DNA of 64,000 bases from Clostridium estertheticum subsp. estertheticum. Its GTDB lineage: Bacteria; Bacillota; Clostridia; Clostridiales; Clostridiaceae. The position numbers were made by a program, and so were the translations under genes. The stretch covers positions 4,607,501-4,671,500 of the forward strand of contig NZ_CP015756.1 in the NCBI RefSeq assembly GCF_001877035.1, in the 5' to 3' direction. Under the pieces are notes generated by a model. It was given only the letters and a program-made list of their open reading frames with translations, did not search any database and was not told the origin of the DNA. Shown piece by piece: positions 10,905-19,105 of the stretch (its first letter is position 1; every line of letters starts with the position of its first letter).

Positions 10905-12299
10905 TTATTCCTCTCTTCCAATTCTAATCTGCAATACATTTTTAGTATCCTTTGACACCTTGAATTTTTCACTAACCCTATACCCAACTACCCAACTTAT
11001 ATCATCCCCAAAACATATTAAAGGTATTTCATTTCTTTGAGACTTAGGTATTTTTAAATCAATAAACAAATCCTTTATTTTTTTATTACCATTCATACCA
11101 AGTGGCATGAATTTATCCCCATTTTTTCTATGCCTTAGTATTATCGGCTCTTTTATCTGATCATAATCAAAATATTTAATATAATCAGTTCCTGTAAATT
11201 CAGTAGATTTTAGTTTGGGTATAACATCAATTTTTACTACCTTGTTTAAAGAATGAATAATATTCTCCTCATTAATGTTTAAGTAATATAGATTATCATT
11301 AGCTTCACTCTCTTTTACACATATATGTATATGTATATCTCCATAACAATTTTCAACTATTATGTTTTTCGGCAACATTATATTTTTGCCTGTATCATGT
11401 TTTTGAAGTTCTATAATACTTAATACATGAATTTCTTCAAAATTGTATAAATTATGATTCACAGCAAGTAAAGCCCCTCTAATTATTCTACTTAGAATTG
11501 CTTCATGCAAACTAAATGCACTCTTATTTATTATAACTCTTTGCTGACTTATCTCACAATGTTTTTCATATTCTTTCTCAGAAACAATTTTCAAAAAATC
11601 ATTGTCTTTTTTCACAATGTTTGATAATCGATTTAATGTTTTAATTATATCTTTATTAAAATTTTCTTCCATGTATGGAATAAGCTCAAGCCTAACCTTG
11701 TTTCTTGCATAAATATTTTCTAAATTTGATTTATCTATCCTAGGATTAATGTTATTAGTAGAATTGTATTTTTCAATTTCTTTTCTACTAAGTTTAAGTA
11801 TGGGCCTTACATATATTTTGTCGCGAACTGGTTTAATACCAACCATTCCCTCAATGCCTGTTCCTCTCATTATCCTCATTAAAATAGTCTCAGCTTGATC
11901 ATTTGCATTATGGGCTAGTGCAACCTTATTAGCATTTAATTTAATTATAAGTTCCTCAAAAAAATTATATCTAACTTCTCTTCCTGCCATTTCACAAGAT
12001 AAGTTTCTTTCCCTAGATACTTTATGTATATCCACTTTATTACTATAAAAAGCTATATTCAAACTCTCGCAAGTTTTTTTTGCATATTCCTCATCCTTAT
12101 CTGATTCTTCTCCGCGAAGACAATGATTCAAATGTGCACCTATAAGTATAATTCCAAGTTTATCTTTAAGTTCATTTAAAATATAAAGCAAACATGTGGA
12201 GTCAGGTCCACCAGAAACCGCAACTATAACTTTATCGCCTTCATCAAACATTGAATTTTCTTTTATAAAACTCATTACCTTTTCTGACAAAACTTTCAC
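10905..12299 (-). CDS. tilS: tRNA(Ile)-lysidine synthetase
   Basis: Modifies C34 of the CAU-anticodon tRNA-Ile to lysidine so that it reads AUA. The 464-residue product has an N-terminal PP-loop ATPase domain with SGGPDS (residues 29-34), HLNHCLRGEESDKDEEY and ALAHNANDQAETILMRIMRGTG. The C-terminal TilS domain ends with LRHRKNGDKFMPLGMNGNKK and a WVVGYRVSEKFKV segment. It lies between spoIIE and hpt as in other Firmicutes. Confidence 0.96.
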   Translation of the reverse strand: MKVLSEKVMSFIKENSMFDEGDKVIVAVSGGPDSTCLLYILNELKDKLGIILIGAHLNHCLRGEESDKDEEYAKKTCESLNIAFYSNKVDIHKVSRERNLSCEMAGREVRYNFFEELIIKLNANKVALAHNANDQAETILMRIMRGTGIEGMVGIKPVRDKIYVRPILKLSRKEIEKYNSTNNINPRIDKSNLENIYARNKVRLELIPYMEENFNKDIIKTLNRLSNIVKKDNDFLKIVSEKEYEKHCEISQQRVIINKSAFSLHEAILSRIIRGALLAVNHNLYNFEEIHVLSIIELQKHDTGKNIMLPKNIIVENCYGDIHIHICVKESEANDNLYYLNINEENIIHSLNKVVKIDVIPKLKSTEFTGTDYIKYFDYDQIKEPIILRHRKNGDKFMPLGMNGNKKIKDLFIDLKIPKSQRNEIPLICFGDDISWVVGYRVSEKFKVSKDTKNVLQIRIGREE

Positions 12300-12458
12300 T
12301 TCCCAAATTTATTTTTGAAATGTTCTACGCTATATCTATTTTGTAGATATTAATCCCATATTACTATATCATACTACAATATAATATAGTAACATATATC
12401 CTCCATTTTTTTAAACATTTTTTAAGCATCATTCTAAAAAGATAAAAATGAAGAATCT

Positions 12459-12480
12459 AAAGAAGGCTATCGCCTTCTTT
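12459..12480 (-). terminator. Probable terminator of spoIIE
   Basis: Perfect hairpin AAAGAAGGC-GATA-GCCTTCTTT about 35 bases past the spoIIE stop. The following T-run is interrupted (TTTAGATTCTT). Confidence 0.6.
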
Positions 12481-12513
12481 AATTATTTTCTCCATTTTAA
12501 TTTTTTGTATATA

Positions 12514-14904
12514 TTAATATAAACTATATATTTTTGAAACTAGGACAGTCATATCATCCTTTACCTTATTTCCGCTTAATTTTTTTGCCTGTGCGAGCAG
12601 ACCTTCAGCTAAATCCTTAGGATTATTACATTTGTTTTTACCCAAATAATCAACTACCCAATCTACTCTACCTACATTTTCATCATTATAATCTAGTACT
12701 CCATCACTAACCATAACTATAACATCCCCATTTTTTATCTTCATTTGTTGAATGTCTATATCTGCCTTATCTAAAACACCAATGGGAAGCGATTTAGATT
12801 TTATGATCTCTAAACTATCACCAGATTTTAAAAATGTTGCAACTGCTCCTACTTTTAAGAAATCAATTTTGCCAGTATATAGATCTATACTACTTAAATC
12901 AATTGTTGAAAATTTTTCTTCTTCAGAAAATCTCAATGTCATTATCGAATTTACAGTATTAATAGCCGTAATTTTACTAAATCCTGCCGATGTAAACTTT
13001 TCTATTAATTCAACAGCAGCCTCGCTCTCTTTACCTGCTTGGGGACCCGATCCCATGCCATCGCTGATAACTGACATATAGCTTCCATCGGAAAGCTTGC
13101 CAAAGCTATAACTATCTCCGTTTTGTTTTTCCCCTTCTTTACACTGCCTAGCCACACTTGATACTACATGAAACTTAGGTGTTTCTTCAATATTTACCTT
13201 ACACATGTTCGTCTTTGAATCTATGCAGCACCCCTCATCACTAACGCACATAGATTTCGCTGTAACTCCATTTATAATAGGTAATAAATCCTTAACACAC
13301 ATTTGCCTTCCACTACAAGCATCAAGCGATAATTTAATACTAAGTCTTCCTAGTTTATCATTCAAACACATAAGATCATTGTGCTTAATTCTATTTTTAT
13401 CTAAAGCTCTGCATACAAGTTTCTCCATAGCAGAATCTATTTGAATTTCAGAATTAAAATCCTCAACAATTTCCCCTACAGAATCTGCCATATTACCAAT
13501 CTGATTTGCTAAAAGCTCCCTCCCCTCGCTAAGTCTTGTTCTCCACATTTCATTTATAATGTGTTTATTAACAATATCCTCTGTATTTTTAAGTATAGCA
13601 GTTCTCTTTATACATTTTCTTTCAATTTCATTAGGTACAATATTACTTTTTTTCTCGAAATTACGAATTAATTCTTCGAATGCTGCATATGTATAATGTA
13701 ATTCTCTTTTCCAGCACATCGATTTCATATTGCAATTACTACACACCCTATCTGCAAGATTTTCAACGAGCGCGCTACTTTTACCTTTCATAGCTAACTT
13801 ATCATTATCTACTAGATTATTTACTATATCCGACATATTAGAAAGTACATCCGAAAAATTATTTAGTCTCCCTACAAATGTATCCTTAATTTTATTTATA
13901 TAACCCTGCTCTATGCTTTGCTTTTTTTTATCCGAATTAAACTCTATGGATAATTTATCGTAAGTGTTTTGTGGTATTAGTAGAAATATTACCCCTGCCA
14001 CAAACGCTTCAAACAATATAAATGTAGATCCAGTATTACAATATATCTTTATTATTGAAAAAGCTACTAAATAAGATATAACACTTAAAATTTTTCCAGT
14101 CTCCTTAAAAATTCCTGTTATTAAACCACATATGCCATACATTCCTATAAACACAATCATATTTGGCGATGACATGCCTACAATGATACCCATAGCAACT
14201 CCCGACGCAGCACCTGCTCCACTTCCATTAATGTATGCTATCATTATAACAAATGTCAGACCTAAAATATTTGTGATTGATATAGTGAAAACACTGAGCC
14301 CCCAAGTACCTGCTATAATTAATGAACTTATAATTGACATGCTTATTATTTCTTCATTTGAAAATATATGTTTTGTTCTAATCTCATTAAAGCATAAAAG
14401 ACTATAATCAAGAATAAAATATAAAGGAAAGATACATAAAACCAGAAAAAACGAATTTAGAAACGCCATTAAAGGACTTATCCTAACTATAAAAAAATTA
14501 TAGATAAACAATTCGAACATAATAATAACAAGCATACTAGCTAAAGCTCTAGTTTTAACTTCCATTTTTTTAAATACACGGCTTAAAAGGGCAATAGTAA
14601 CTATTATTACTAAATATGATGGTAAATTGTTTAAATTTTTATATAAAGTAATATAGCCTAAAAATGTACCGCTTGCTGTGATTATTGGAATTTTATCATC
14701 ATTTACAAATATTATAGCTATTAAGAAAGCTACTCCAAATGGTGCTGTATTATTAATAAGAATAACTCTGCTTATTAATAATCCAATCGTAAAATAAAGA
14801 ATTCCTCTTAAGATTAAATTAACATTCAATGCATTTTTCTTTTGTATTTCGTCCTTTACCTTTCCAACTCTTTCATATGGAAATATATCAATTCCGTATT
14901 GCAT
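12514..14904 (-). CDS. spoIIE: Stage II sporulation protein E
   Basis: Membrane serine phosphatase that dephosphorylates SpoIIAA and so activates SigF in the forespore; it also acts at the polar septum. I place the start at ATG 14904 (796 residues); a GTG at 14916 lies inside the GGTGGG ribosome site. The N-terminal ~300 residues are a run of about ten hydrophobic helices, followed by a coiled-coil regulatory region with a cysteine cluster (VCSNCNMKSMCW). The C-terminal PP2C domain carries SDGMGSGPQAGKESE and VSDGVLDY. A promoter with an unusually long spacer lies just upstream. Confidence 0.96.
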   Translation of the reverse strand: MQYGIDIFPYERVGKVKDEIQKKNALNVNLILRGILYFTIGLLISRVILINNTAPFGVAFLIAIIFVNDDKIPIITASGTFLGYITLYKNLNNLPSYLVIIVTIALLSRVFKKMEVKTRALASMLVIIMFELFIYNFFIVRISPLMAFLNSFFLVLCIFPLYFILDYSLLCFNEIRTKHIFSNEEIISMSIISSLIIAGTWGLSVFTISITNILGLTFVIMIAYINGSGAGAASGVAMGIIVGMSSPNMIVFIGMYGICGLITGIFKETGKILSVISYLVAFSIIKIYCNTGSTFILFEAFVAGVIFLLIPQNTYDKLSIEFNSDKKKQSIEQGYINKIKDTFVGRLNNFSDVLSNMSDIVNNLVDNDKLAMKGKSSALVENLADRVCSNCNMKSMCWKRELHYTYAAFEELIRNFEKKSNIVPNEIERKCIKRTAILKNTEDIVNKHIINEMWRTRLSEGRELLANQIGNMADSVGEIVEDFNSEIQIDSAMEKLVCRALDKNRIKHNDLMCLNDKLGRLSIKLSLDACSGRQMCVKDLLPIINGVTAKSMCVSDEGCCIDSKTNMCKVNIEETPKFHVVSSVARQCKEGEKQNGDSYSFGKLSDGSYMSVISDGMGSGPQAGKESEAAVELIEKFTSAGFSKITAINTVNSIMTLRFSEEEKFSTIDLSSIDLYTGKIDFLKVGAVATFLKSGDSLEIIKSKSLPIGVLDKADIDIQQMKIKNGDVIVMVSDGVLDYNDENVGRVDWVVDYLGKNKCNNPKDLAEGLLAQAKKLSGNKVKDDMTVLVSKIYSLY

Positions 14905-14939
14905 ATTACAAATCACCCACCTTTAATATTTAGGTCTTC

Positions 14940-14972
14940 ATTATAACAAATTCATATGGAAATAATTGTCAT
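14940..14972 (-). promoter_or_regulatory. Candidate Spo0A-activated spoIIE promoter (21-base spacer)
   Basis: On the minus strand ATGACA (14972-14967) and TATAAT (14945-14940) are separated by 21 bases, about 35 bases from the spoIIE ATG. Spo0A-dependent SigA promoters such as spoIIE of B. subtilis have this abnormal spacing. A partial 0A-box, TTGTCTCA, lies upstream near 15000. Spo0A control is an inference from spacing and gene identity. The remainder of 14905-15181 also has a weak hairpin with a T-run at about 15047-15075. Confidence 0.45.
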
Positions 14973-15175
14973 AAGGTGAGATCATTGTATATTTTTTATG
15001 AGACAATAAAATTTATATTTTTTATTACATAATTATACATTTCCCTATAATATAAAAAAACCTACTATATTAATATAGGGGGCTTTAGATTATTAAATGA
15101 AGCTTGTCATTTCTTGCAATTATATATTCAAGAAATTTATACTTATATGTTTTTTATAATCATTTTAAAATAAGC

Positions 15176-15209
15176 GAAAAAATAACTCATAAGTTTCCTT
15201 ATGAGTTAT
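15176..15209 (-). terminator. Terminator of the tRNA cluster
   Basis: Strong hairpin with arms ATAACTCATAAG and CTTATGAGTTAT (15182-15209) and then TTTTTT on the minus strand, directly after the last tRNA-Met. Confidence 0.9.
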
Positions 15210-15285
15210 GGTAGCGGAAATAGGACTTGAACCTACGACCCTTCGGGTATGAACCGAATGCTCTAGCCAGCTGAGCTATTCCGCC
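15209..15285 (-). tRNA. tRNA-Met (CAU), elongator
   Basis: Reverse complement begins GGCGGAATAGCTCAGCTGG. Anticodon loop TTCATAC (CAT), acceptor GGCGGAA/TTCCGCT, encoded CCA. The G1 pairing and body match elongator Met and not initiator or Ile2. Identical in sequence to the copy at 16120 as far as I can see. Confidence 0.92.
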
Positions 15286-15290
15286 ATATT

Positions 15291-15366
<76 letters not shown>

Positions 15367-15374
15367 ATATTTAA

Positions 15375-15460
15375 TGCTGAAGACCGGAATCGAACCGGTA
15401 CGGTGTTTAACCACCGCAGGATTTTAAGTCCTGTGCGTCTGCCAGTTCCGCCACTCCAGC
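15375..15460 (-). tRNA. tRNA-Leu (UAA), no encoded CCA
   Basis: Acceptor GCTGGAG/CTTCAGC, anticodon loop CTTAAAA (TAA), long variable arm GGTGGTTAAACACC. Unlike the copies at 15609 and 16283, the three bases after the discriminator are TAA instead of CCA, so the 3' end would have to be added enzymatically. Confidence 0.93.
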
Positions 15461-15528
15461 TCATTTACTTTTAGCTATTTTTATTATAACACTTTATTTA
15501 ATTACCAGATCTAATAATTTAAGTTTAA

Positions 15529-15604
<76 letters not shown>

Positions 15605-15608
15605 ATAT

Positions 15609-15697
15609 TGGTGCTGAAGACCGGAATCGAACCGGTACGGTGTTTAACCACCGCAGGATTTTAAGTCCTGTGCGTCTGCCAGTTCCGCCACTCCAGC
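15609..15697 (-). tRNA. tRNA-Leu (UAA)
   Basis: Long-variable-arm tRNA with anticodon TAA and encoded CCA. It is paired with the fMet gene just downstream, the same Leu-fMet unit as at 15291-15460 and 16202-16371. Confidence 0.95.
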
Positions 15698-15767
15698 TTT
15701 CTTAATTGTAAGTAAAACTCACTAACAACTTTTACTAAGTTTACATTTCAAGTTATTTATAACTTAA

Positions 15768-15843
<76 letters not shown>

Positions 15844-15911
15844 ATATTAACACTTAAAATTGTTAACTACTTATGTTGTTTAACTGATGTAATGAGTAAT
15901 CTAAAATTCAT

Positions 15912-15987
<76 letters not shown>

Positions 15988-16066
15988 ACATTAATGTTTA
16001 AGGTTAAAATATTATTAACTATATTAGTATAGCTTACTACTAAATAAATTTCTAAAATCATTTATA

Positions 16067-16096
16067 ATTATATACCAACATATAACTATTTGTCAA
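16067..16096 (-). promoter_or_regulatory. Internal SigA promoter of the tRNA cluster
   Basis: TTGACA (16096-16091) and TATAAT (16072-16067) with an 18-base spacer on the minus strand. It should drive the initiator genes at 15912 and below. Confidence 0.75.
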
Positions 16097-16119
16097 TAGC
16101 CTTAAATAAAATATATAAA

Positions 16120-16196
16120 TGGTAGCGGAAATAGGACTTGAACCTACGACCCTTCGGGTATGAACCGAATGCTCTAGCCAGCTGAGCTATTCCGCC
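16120..16196 (-). tRNA. tRNA-Met (CAU), elongator
   Basis: Matches the copy at 15209: GGCGGAA acceptor, TTCATAC anticodon loop, CCA encoded. Confidence 0.92.
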
Positions 16197-16201
16197 ATAT
16201 T

Positions 16202-16277
<76 letters not shown>

Positions 16278-16282
16278 ACATT

Positions 16283-16371
16283 TGGTGCTGAAGACCGGAA
16301 TCGAACCGGTACGGTGTTTAACCACCGCAGGATTTTAAGTCCTGTGCGTCTGCCAGTTCCGCCACTCCAGC
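16283..16371 (-). tRNA. tRNA-Leu (UAA)
   Basis: First gene of the cluster in transcription order. Anticodon TAA, long variable arm, CCA encoded. Confidence 0.95.
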
Positions 16372-16429
16372 ATAATTGCTAGCGCTTTACTAATAACATA
16401 TAAAACGATACCTCTTGGCAACATGTTTT

Positions 16430-16458
16430 ATTATATCTGATGTATAAACCGTTGTCAA
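16430..16458 (-). promoter_or_regulatory. Main SigA promoter of the tRNA cluster
   Basis: Perfect TTGACA (16458-16453) and TATAAT (16435-16430) with a 17-base spacer on the minus strand, about 60 bases upstream of the first tRNA-Leu. Confidence 0.85.
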
Positions 16459-16525
16459 TAACTTTTTATTTTTTAAAATAGGAACTAAATACTTAGTTCC
16501 TAAAAATGATTCTATTCACTGTTTA

Positions 16526-16939
16526 CTAATAACTTGAAGTTTTTTTACTATATCCTCTGCCTTTTCCTTCTTGATGTTTTTTAACATCTTGAAATCTTTC
16601 TTCACTGTCTTTTAAAAATTTAGTCATTATATCTTCAAACCCACTTACATTTGATTTGCTTTTTTCTTTATCCCAATCTATCTCCATTGGTTTAATAGAC
16701 TTTTTAGGAACCCCCGCCTGTTTTATGGATAAACTTATTTTACCATTATCATCAACGGAAATTACTTTAACTTTTACTATATCATTTTCTTTAAGATGGT
16801 CATTAACATTTTTAACAAATGTATCTGACACCTCAGATATATGCACTAGTCCTGTCTTACCTTCCACTTCTACAAACGCACCAAAATTAGTGATATTTAC
16901 TACTTTACCTTCTACAATACTTCCAGCCATTAAGGTCAT
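16526..16939 (-). CDS. yabR: S1 RNA-binding domain protein (YabR-like)
   Basis: Small 137-residue protein with one S1 OB-fold at about residues 4-75 (GSIVEGKVVNITNFGAFVEV, then GLVHISEVS, then GKISLSIKQ). The C-terminal tail is polar and basic. The ATG at 16939 follows AAGGAGGAG. Position and length match YabR of B. subtilis, which lies between divIC and spoIIE. It probably binds RNA or the ribosome; its precise role is not established. Confidence 0.88.
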   Translation of the reverse strand: MTLMAGSIVEGKVVNITNFGAFVEVEGKTGLVHISEVSDTFVKNVNDHLKENDIVKVKVISVDDNGKISLSIKQAGVPKKSIKPMEIDWDKEKSKSNVSGFEDIMTKFLKDSEERFQDVKKHQEGKGRGYSKKTSSY

Positions 16940-17020
16940 ATTAAAAAGACTCCTCCTTAAAAATTATGTTTTTTATTTTATATATTAATTTAATAATAAG
17001 TATAACATTAATTATATCGT

Positions 17021-17293
17021 TTAGTTCTTATTGTCCATTACAGGAGTTTCACCTTCTTTAACAAGACCTAAAATTTCTCTTGCCAATTTTTCTATATATT
17101 TGTCAGTTTTAGATAACTCTACTTCATCCTGCAATGTTTTCTTTTCTTCTTTTTTCTTTTGTAATTCCACATTGTACTTTTGTAATTCTTTTTTTTGCCT
17201 ACCCATGGTTGCTTGTTGCTGAATAAAAAGATAACTTACATACACAAGCACAAAAATTAATACAAGGCCTTTAATATTAAACTTTTTTTTCAT
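17021..17293 (-). CDS. divIC: Septum formation initiator, DivIC/FtsB family
   Basis: Divisome protein with a short cytoplasmic N-terminus, one TM helix (GLVLIFVLVYVSYLFI) and an extracytoplasmic coiled coil rich in Lys, Gln and Glu. It ends with the LAREILGLVKEGETPV motif typical of the family. I prefer ATG 17293 (90 residues), with AAGGG 8 bases upstream, over ATG 17317. Its place between yabQ and yabR supports the DivIC assignment. Confidence 0.88.
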   Translation of the reverse strand: MKKKFNIKGLVLIFVLVYVSYLFIQQQATMGRQKKELQKYNVELQKKKEEKKTLQDEVELSKTDKYIEKLAREILGLVKEGETPVMDNKN

Positions 17294-17386
17294 ATCATAT
17301 ACCCTTTTCCTTTCCATGGAATGAGTATTCTTTAAGTTTCCTAAACCTATTCTAATTTGTATTTCACATTACTTCAAGCTATTTCT

Positions 17387-17791
17387 TTATAATTTATCTT
17401 TTTTTTTTATTTTAAGCTTATAAAACAATAAATTAATAGGGTATAATACTACATTCATTGCAACTCTAAATAATTTCCCATTAAATTTTAGTGATCTATA
17501 TTGCAATTTAATAAAAATTCTACTTATAAGTTTTAAATATAAGTATACCCCTATTATTAAACATAAATACACATAAAAGTTTATGTATCCCTCATTAGTA
17601 TACATCAAAAACACAAAAACAACTATAGAAGTTAATGTCCAAAATAGTAAATCCTGTATTATTGTTATGATTTTATTAGGATTTTCAAATCCTCTTATCA
17701 ATCTATATATATCAAAAGATATTCCTGTTATTATTCCTGATAGCAAACTAAAGATTATAAGTCTCACTTGGTCTATAATTGAAATTATCAT
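17387..17791 (-). CDS. yabQ: Spore cortex biosynthesis protein YabQ
   Basis: The 134-residue product has about four hydrophobic helices and a basic C-terminus. It begins with QVRLIIFSLLSGIITGISFD followed by YRLIRGF, the recognisable YabQ start. YabQ is an integral membrane protein of the outer forespore membrane needed for cortex formation in Bacillus. It follows yabP by 7 bases and is probably translated from the same mRNA. I saw no obvious strong ribosome site, consistent with coupling. Confidence 0.9.
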   Translation of the reverse strand: MIISIIDQVRLIIFSLLSGIITGISFDIYRLIRGFENPNKIITIIQDLLFWTLTSIVVFVFLMYTNEGYINFYVYLCLIIGVYLYLKLISRIFIKLQYRSLKFNGKLFRVAMNVVLYPINLLFYKLKIKKKDKL

Positions 17792-17798
17792 AATGCGT

Positions 17799-18092
17799 CT
17801 ACCTAAACAATCTTGCTATTATGCTATCTTTTTTAACTTTTCCTTTATCACTCATGTATACAAAAGAATCCACTTTTCCAGTTATTATAACGTCTCCATT
17901 TTGCACATCTAACTTATTCATCTTTAATTCTTGTCCTTTTACCATCATTATTCCAACGTCTGTGTTTAATAATATCTGATTTTCATTAAAGTTTATAACC
18001 TCTATAACACCATTGATAGTTAACTTTCTTCTATTTTCAAGCGTTAAATTACTTTTTTTATCTTCTATTTTTGTTTCTTTTTTTGCTTCCAT
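17799..18092 (-). CDS. yabP: Sporulation protein YabP
   Basis: The 97-residue protein of the YabP/YqfC family has a characteristic core: LENRRKLTINGVIEVINFNE, then ILLNTDVGIMMVKG and LNKLDVQNGDVIITG. YabP and YabQ act together in cortex assembly. The ATG follows AAGGAGGAT. Confidence 0.92.
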   Translation of the reverse strand: MEAKKETKIEDKKSNLTLENRRKLTINGVIEVINFNENQILLNTDVGIMMVKGQELKMNKLDVQNGDVIITGKVDSFVYMSDKGKVKKDSIIARLFR

Positions 18093-18231
18093 AATATCCT
18101 CCTTATTAATTTTACCATTAAAAATCGGGAACTAAGAAGCTATTCTCAATTCTTAATTAATGACATATTATTATATTCTTATAAAATATATATGCTCATT
18201 AATCTTAATTAAGAATTATATTTAATAACAT

Positions 18232-18492
18232 TTATTCTTTGTCTTCTTTACCTGAAATCATTTCATACATTTCTTTTGCACTTTCTTTTGTAACATGTTC
18301 TGAAATATTTATAACTTTAGCTCTTAAAATTTGATTTGCAAATTTTATTTCTATAGTATCACCTTCAGATACAACTGTACCCGCTTTGGCAACTTTATCA
18401 TTTATAGATACTCTACCGCTGGCGCAGGCTTCTTTTGCAATGGTTCTTCTCTTTATGATTCTTGAAACTTTCAAATATTTATCTAATCTCAT
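18232..18492 (-). CDS. rqcP: S4-domain ribosome quality-control factor RqcP (YabO)
   Basis: The 86-residue protein is a single S4 RNA-binding domain (MRLDKYLKVSRIIKRRTIAK, then EACASGRVSINDKVAKAGTVV). In B. subtilis the orthologue RqcP binds obstructed 50S subunits and supports RqcH-dependent alanine tailing. The location next to yabP matches yabO. The ATG follows AAAAGGGGAAG. A family A hairpin repeat (18541-18676) lies in its leader. Confidence 0.92.
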   Translation of the reverse strand: MRLDKYLKVSRIIKRRTIAKEACASGRVSINDKVAKAGTVVSEGDTIEIKFANQILRAKVINISEHVTKESAKEMYEMISGKEDKE

Positions 18493-18540
18493 TTATACTT
18501 CCCCTTTTTAATGTTTTTTAGCATTATAAGAATTTATAAA

Positions 18541-18676
18541 TTAAATCATCTCCTTCGGAGCTGCAATATTAACAACTTCAGAAGGAGATTTATACTGCCA
18601 CTGAATTTTCTATTTGTTGAGGTATGTAACTCCCACTTATAAAAATGGGAGACTTTCCTTCTGAAATGTTGTTAAA
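18541..18676 (-). repeat. Family A hairpin repeat, copy 2
   Basis: Full-length copy, about 136 bases. On the minus strand it begins TTTAACAACATTTCAGAAGG. The centre contains TCCCAT/GTGGGA pairing, then CTCCTTCTGAAGTTGTTAA and the tail GCAGCTCCGAAGGAGATG + ATTTAA. It occupies the space between the hup terminator and rqcP. Here the tail is not followed by a start codon. Confidence 0.75.
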
Positions 18677-18690
18677 GTTTCTAAAATAAA

Positions 18691-18715
18691 AAACCTAGAT
18701 ATACATCCAGGTTTT
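18691..18715 (-). terminator. Intrinsic terminator of hup
   Basis: Arms ACCTGGAT and ATCTAGGT pair over 8 bases, flanked by A and T runs; TTTTTT follows on the minus strand. Confidence 0.85.
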
Positions 18716-18731
18716 TTACATAATAGCAAAA

Positions 18732-19007
18732 TTATTTATTTACTATATCTTTAAATTCTTTACCAGCTTTAAATACTGGAACTGTTGAAGCTGCAATTTG
18801 AATTTCTTCCTTTGTTCTTGGGTTTCTACCCATTCTAGCTGCTCTATCTCTTGTTTCAAAAGTTCCGAATCCAACTAATTGAACTTTTTCACCTTTTTCT
18901 AATGTTTCCTCAATGCTTTCTATAATTCCTTTTAGAGCTGCTTCCGCATCTTTCTTTGTTAAATTAGATTTTTCTGCAATACTTGTTATTAATTCTGACT
19001 TATTCAC
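18732..19007 (-). CDS. hup: DNA-binding protein HU
   Basis: Histone-like nucleoid protein of 91 residues. It begins [20 protein letters not shown] and has the conserved [20 protein letters not shown] and [10 protein letters not shown] arm region. AAGGAGGTAAC precedes the ATG. It is placed between mazG/yabN and rqcP and has its own terminator. Confidence 0.97.
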   Translation of the reverse strand: MNKSELITSIAEKSNLTKKDAEAALKGIIESIEETLEKGEKVQLVGFGTFETRDRAARMGRNPRTKEEIQIAASTVPVFKAGKEFKDIVNK

Positions 19008-19105
19008 TTTTGTTACCTCCTTGTTATAAAATACGCTATTAAAGCATATTCTTCACTAATTTTGAATTTCCTTCTTTTTGACCAGTTTTTATTTTACAAA
19101 TAAAT

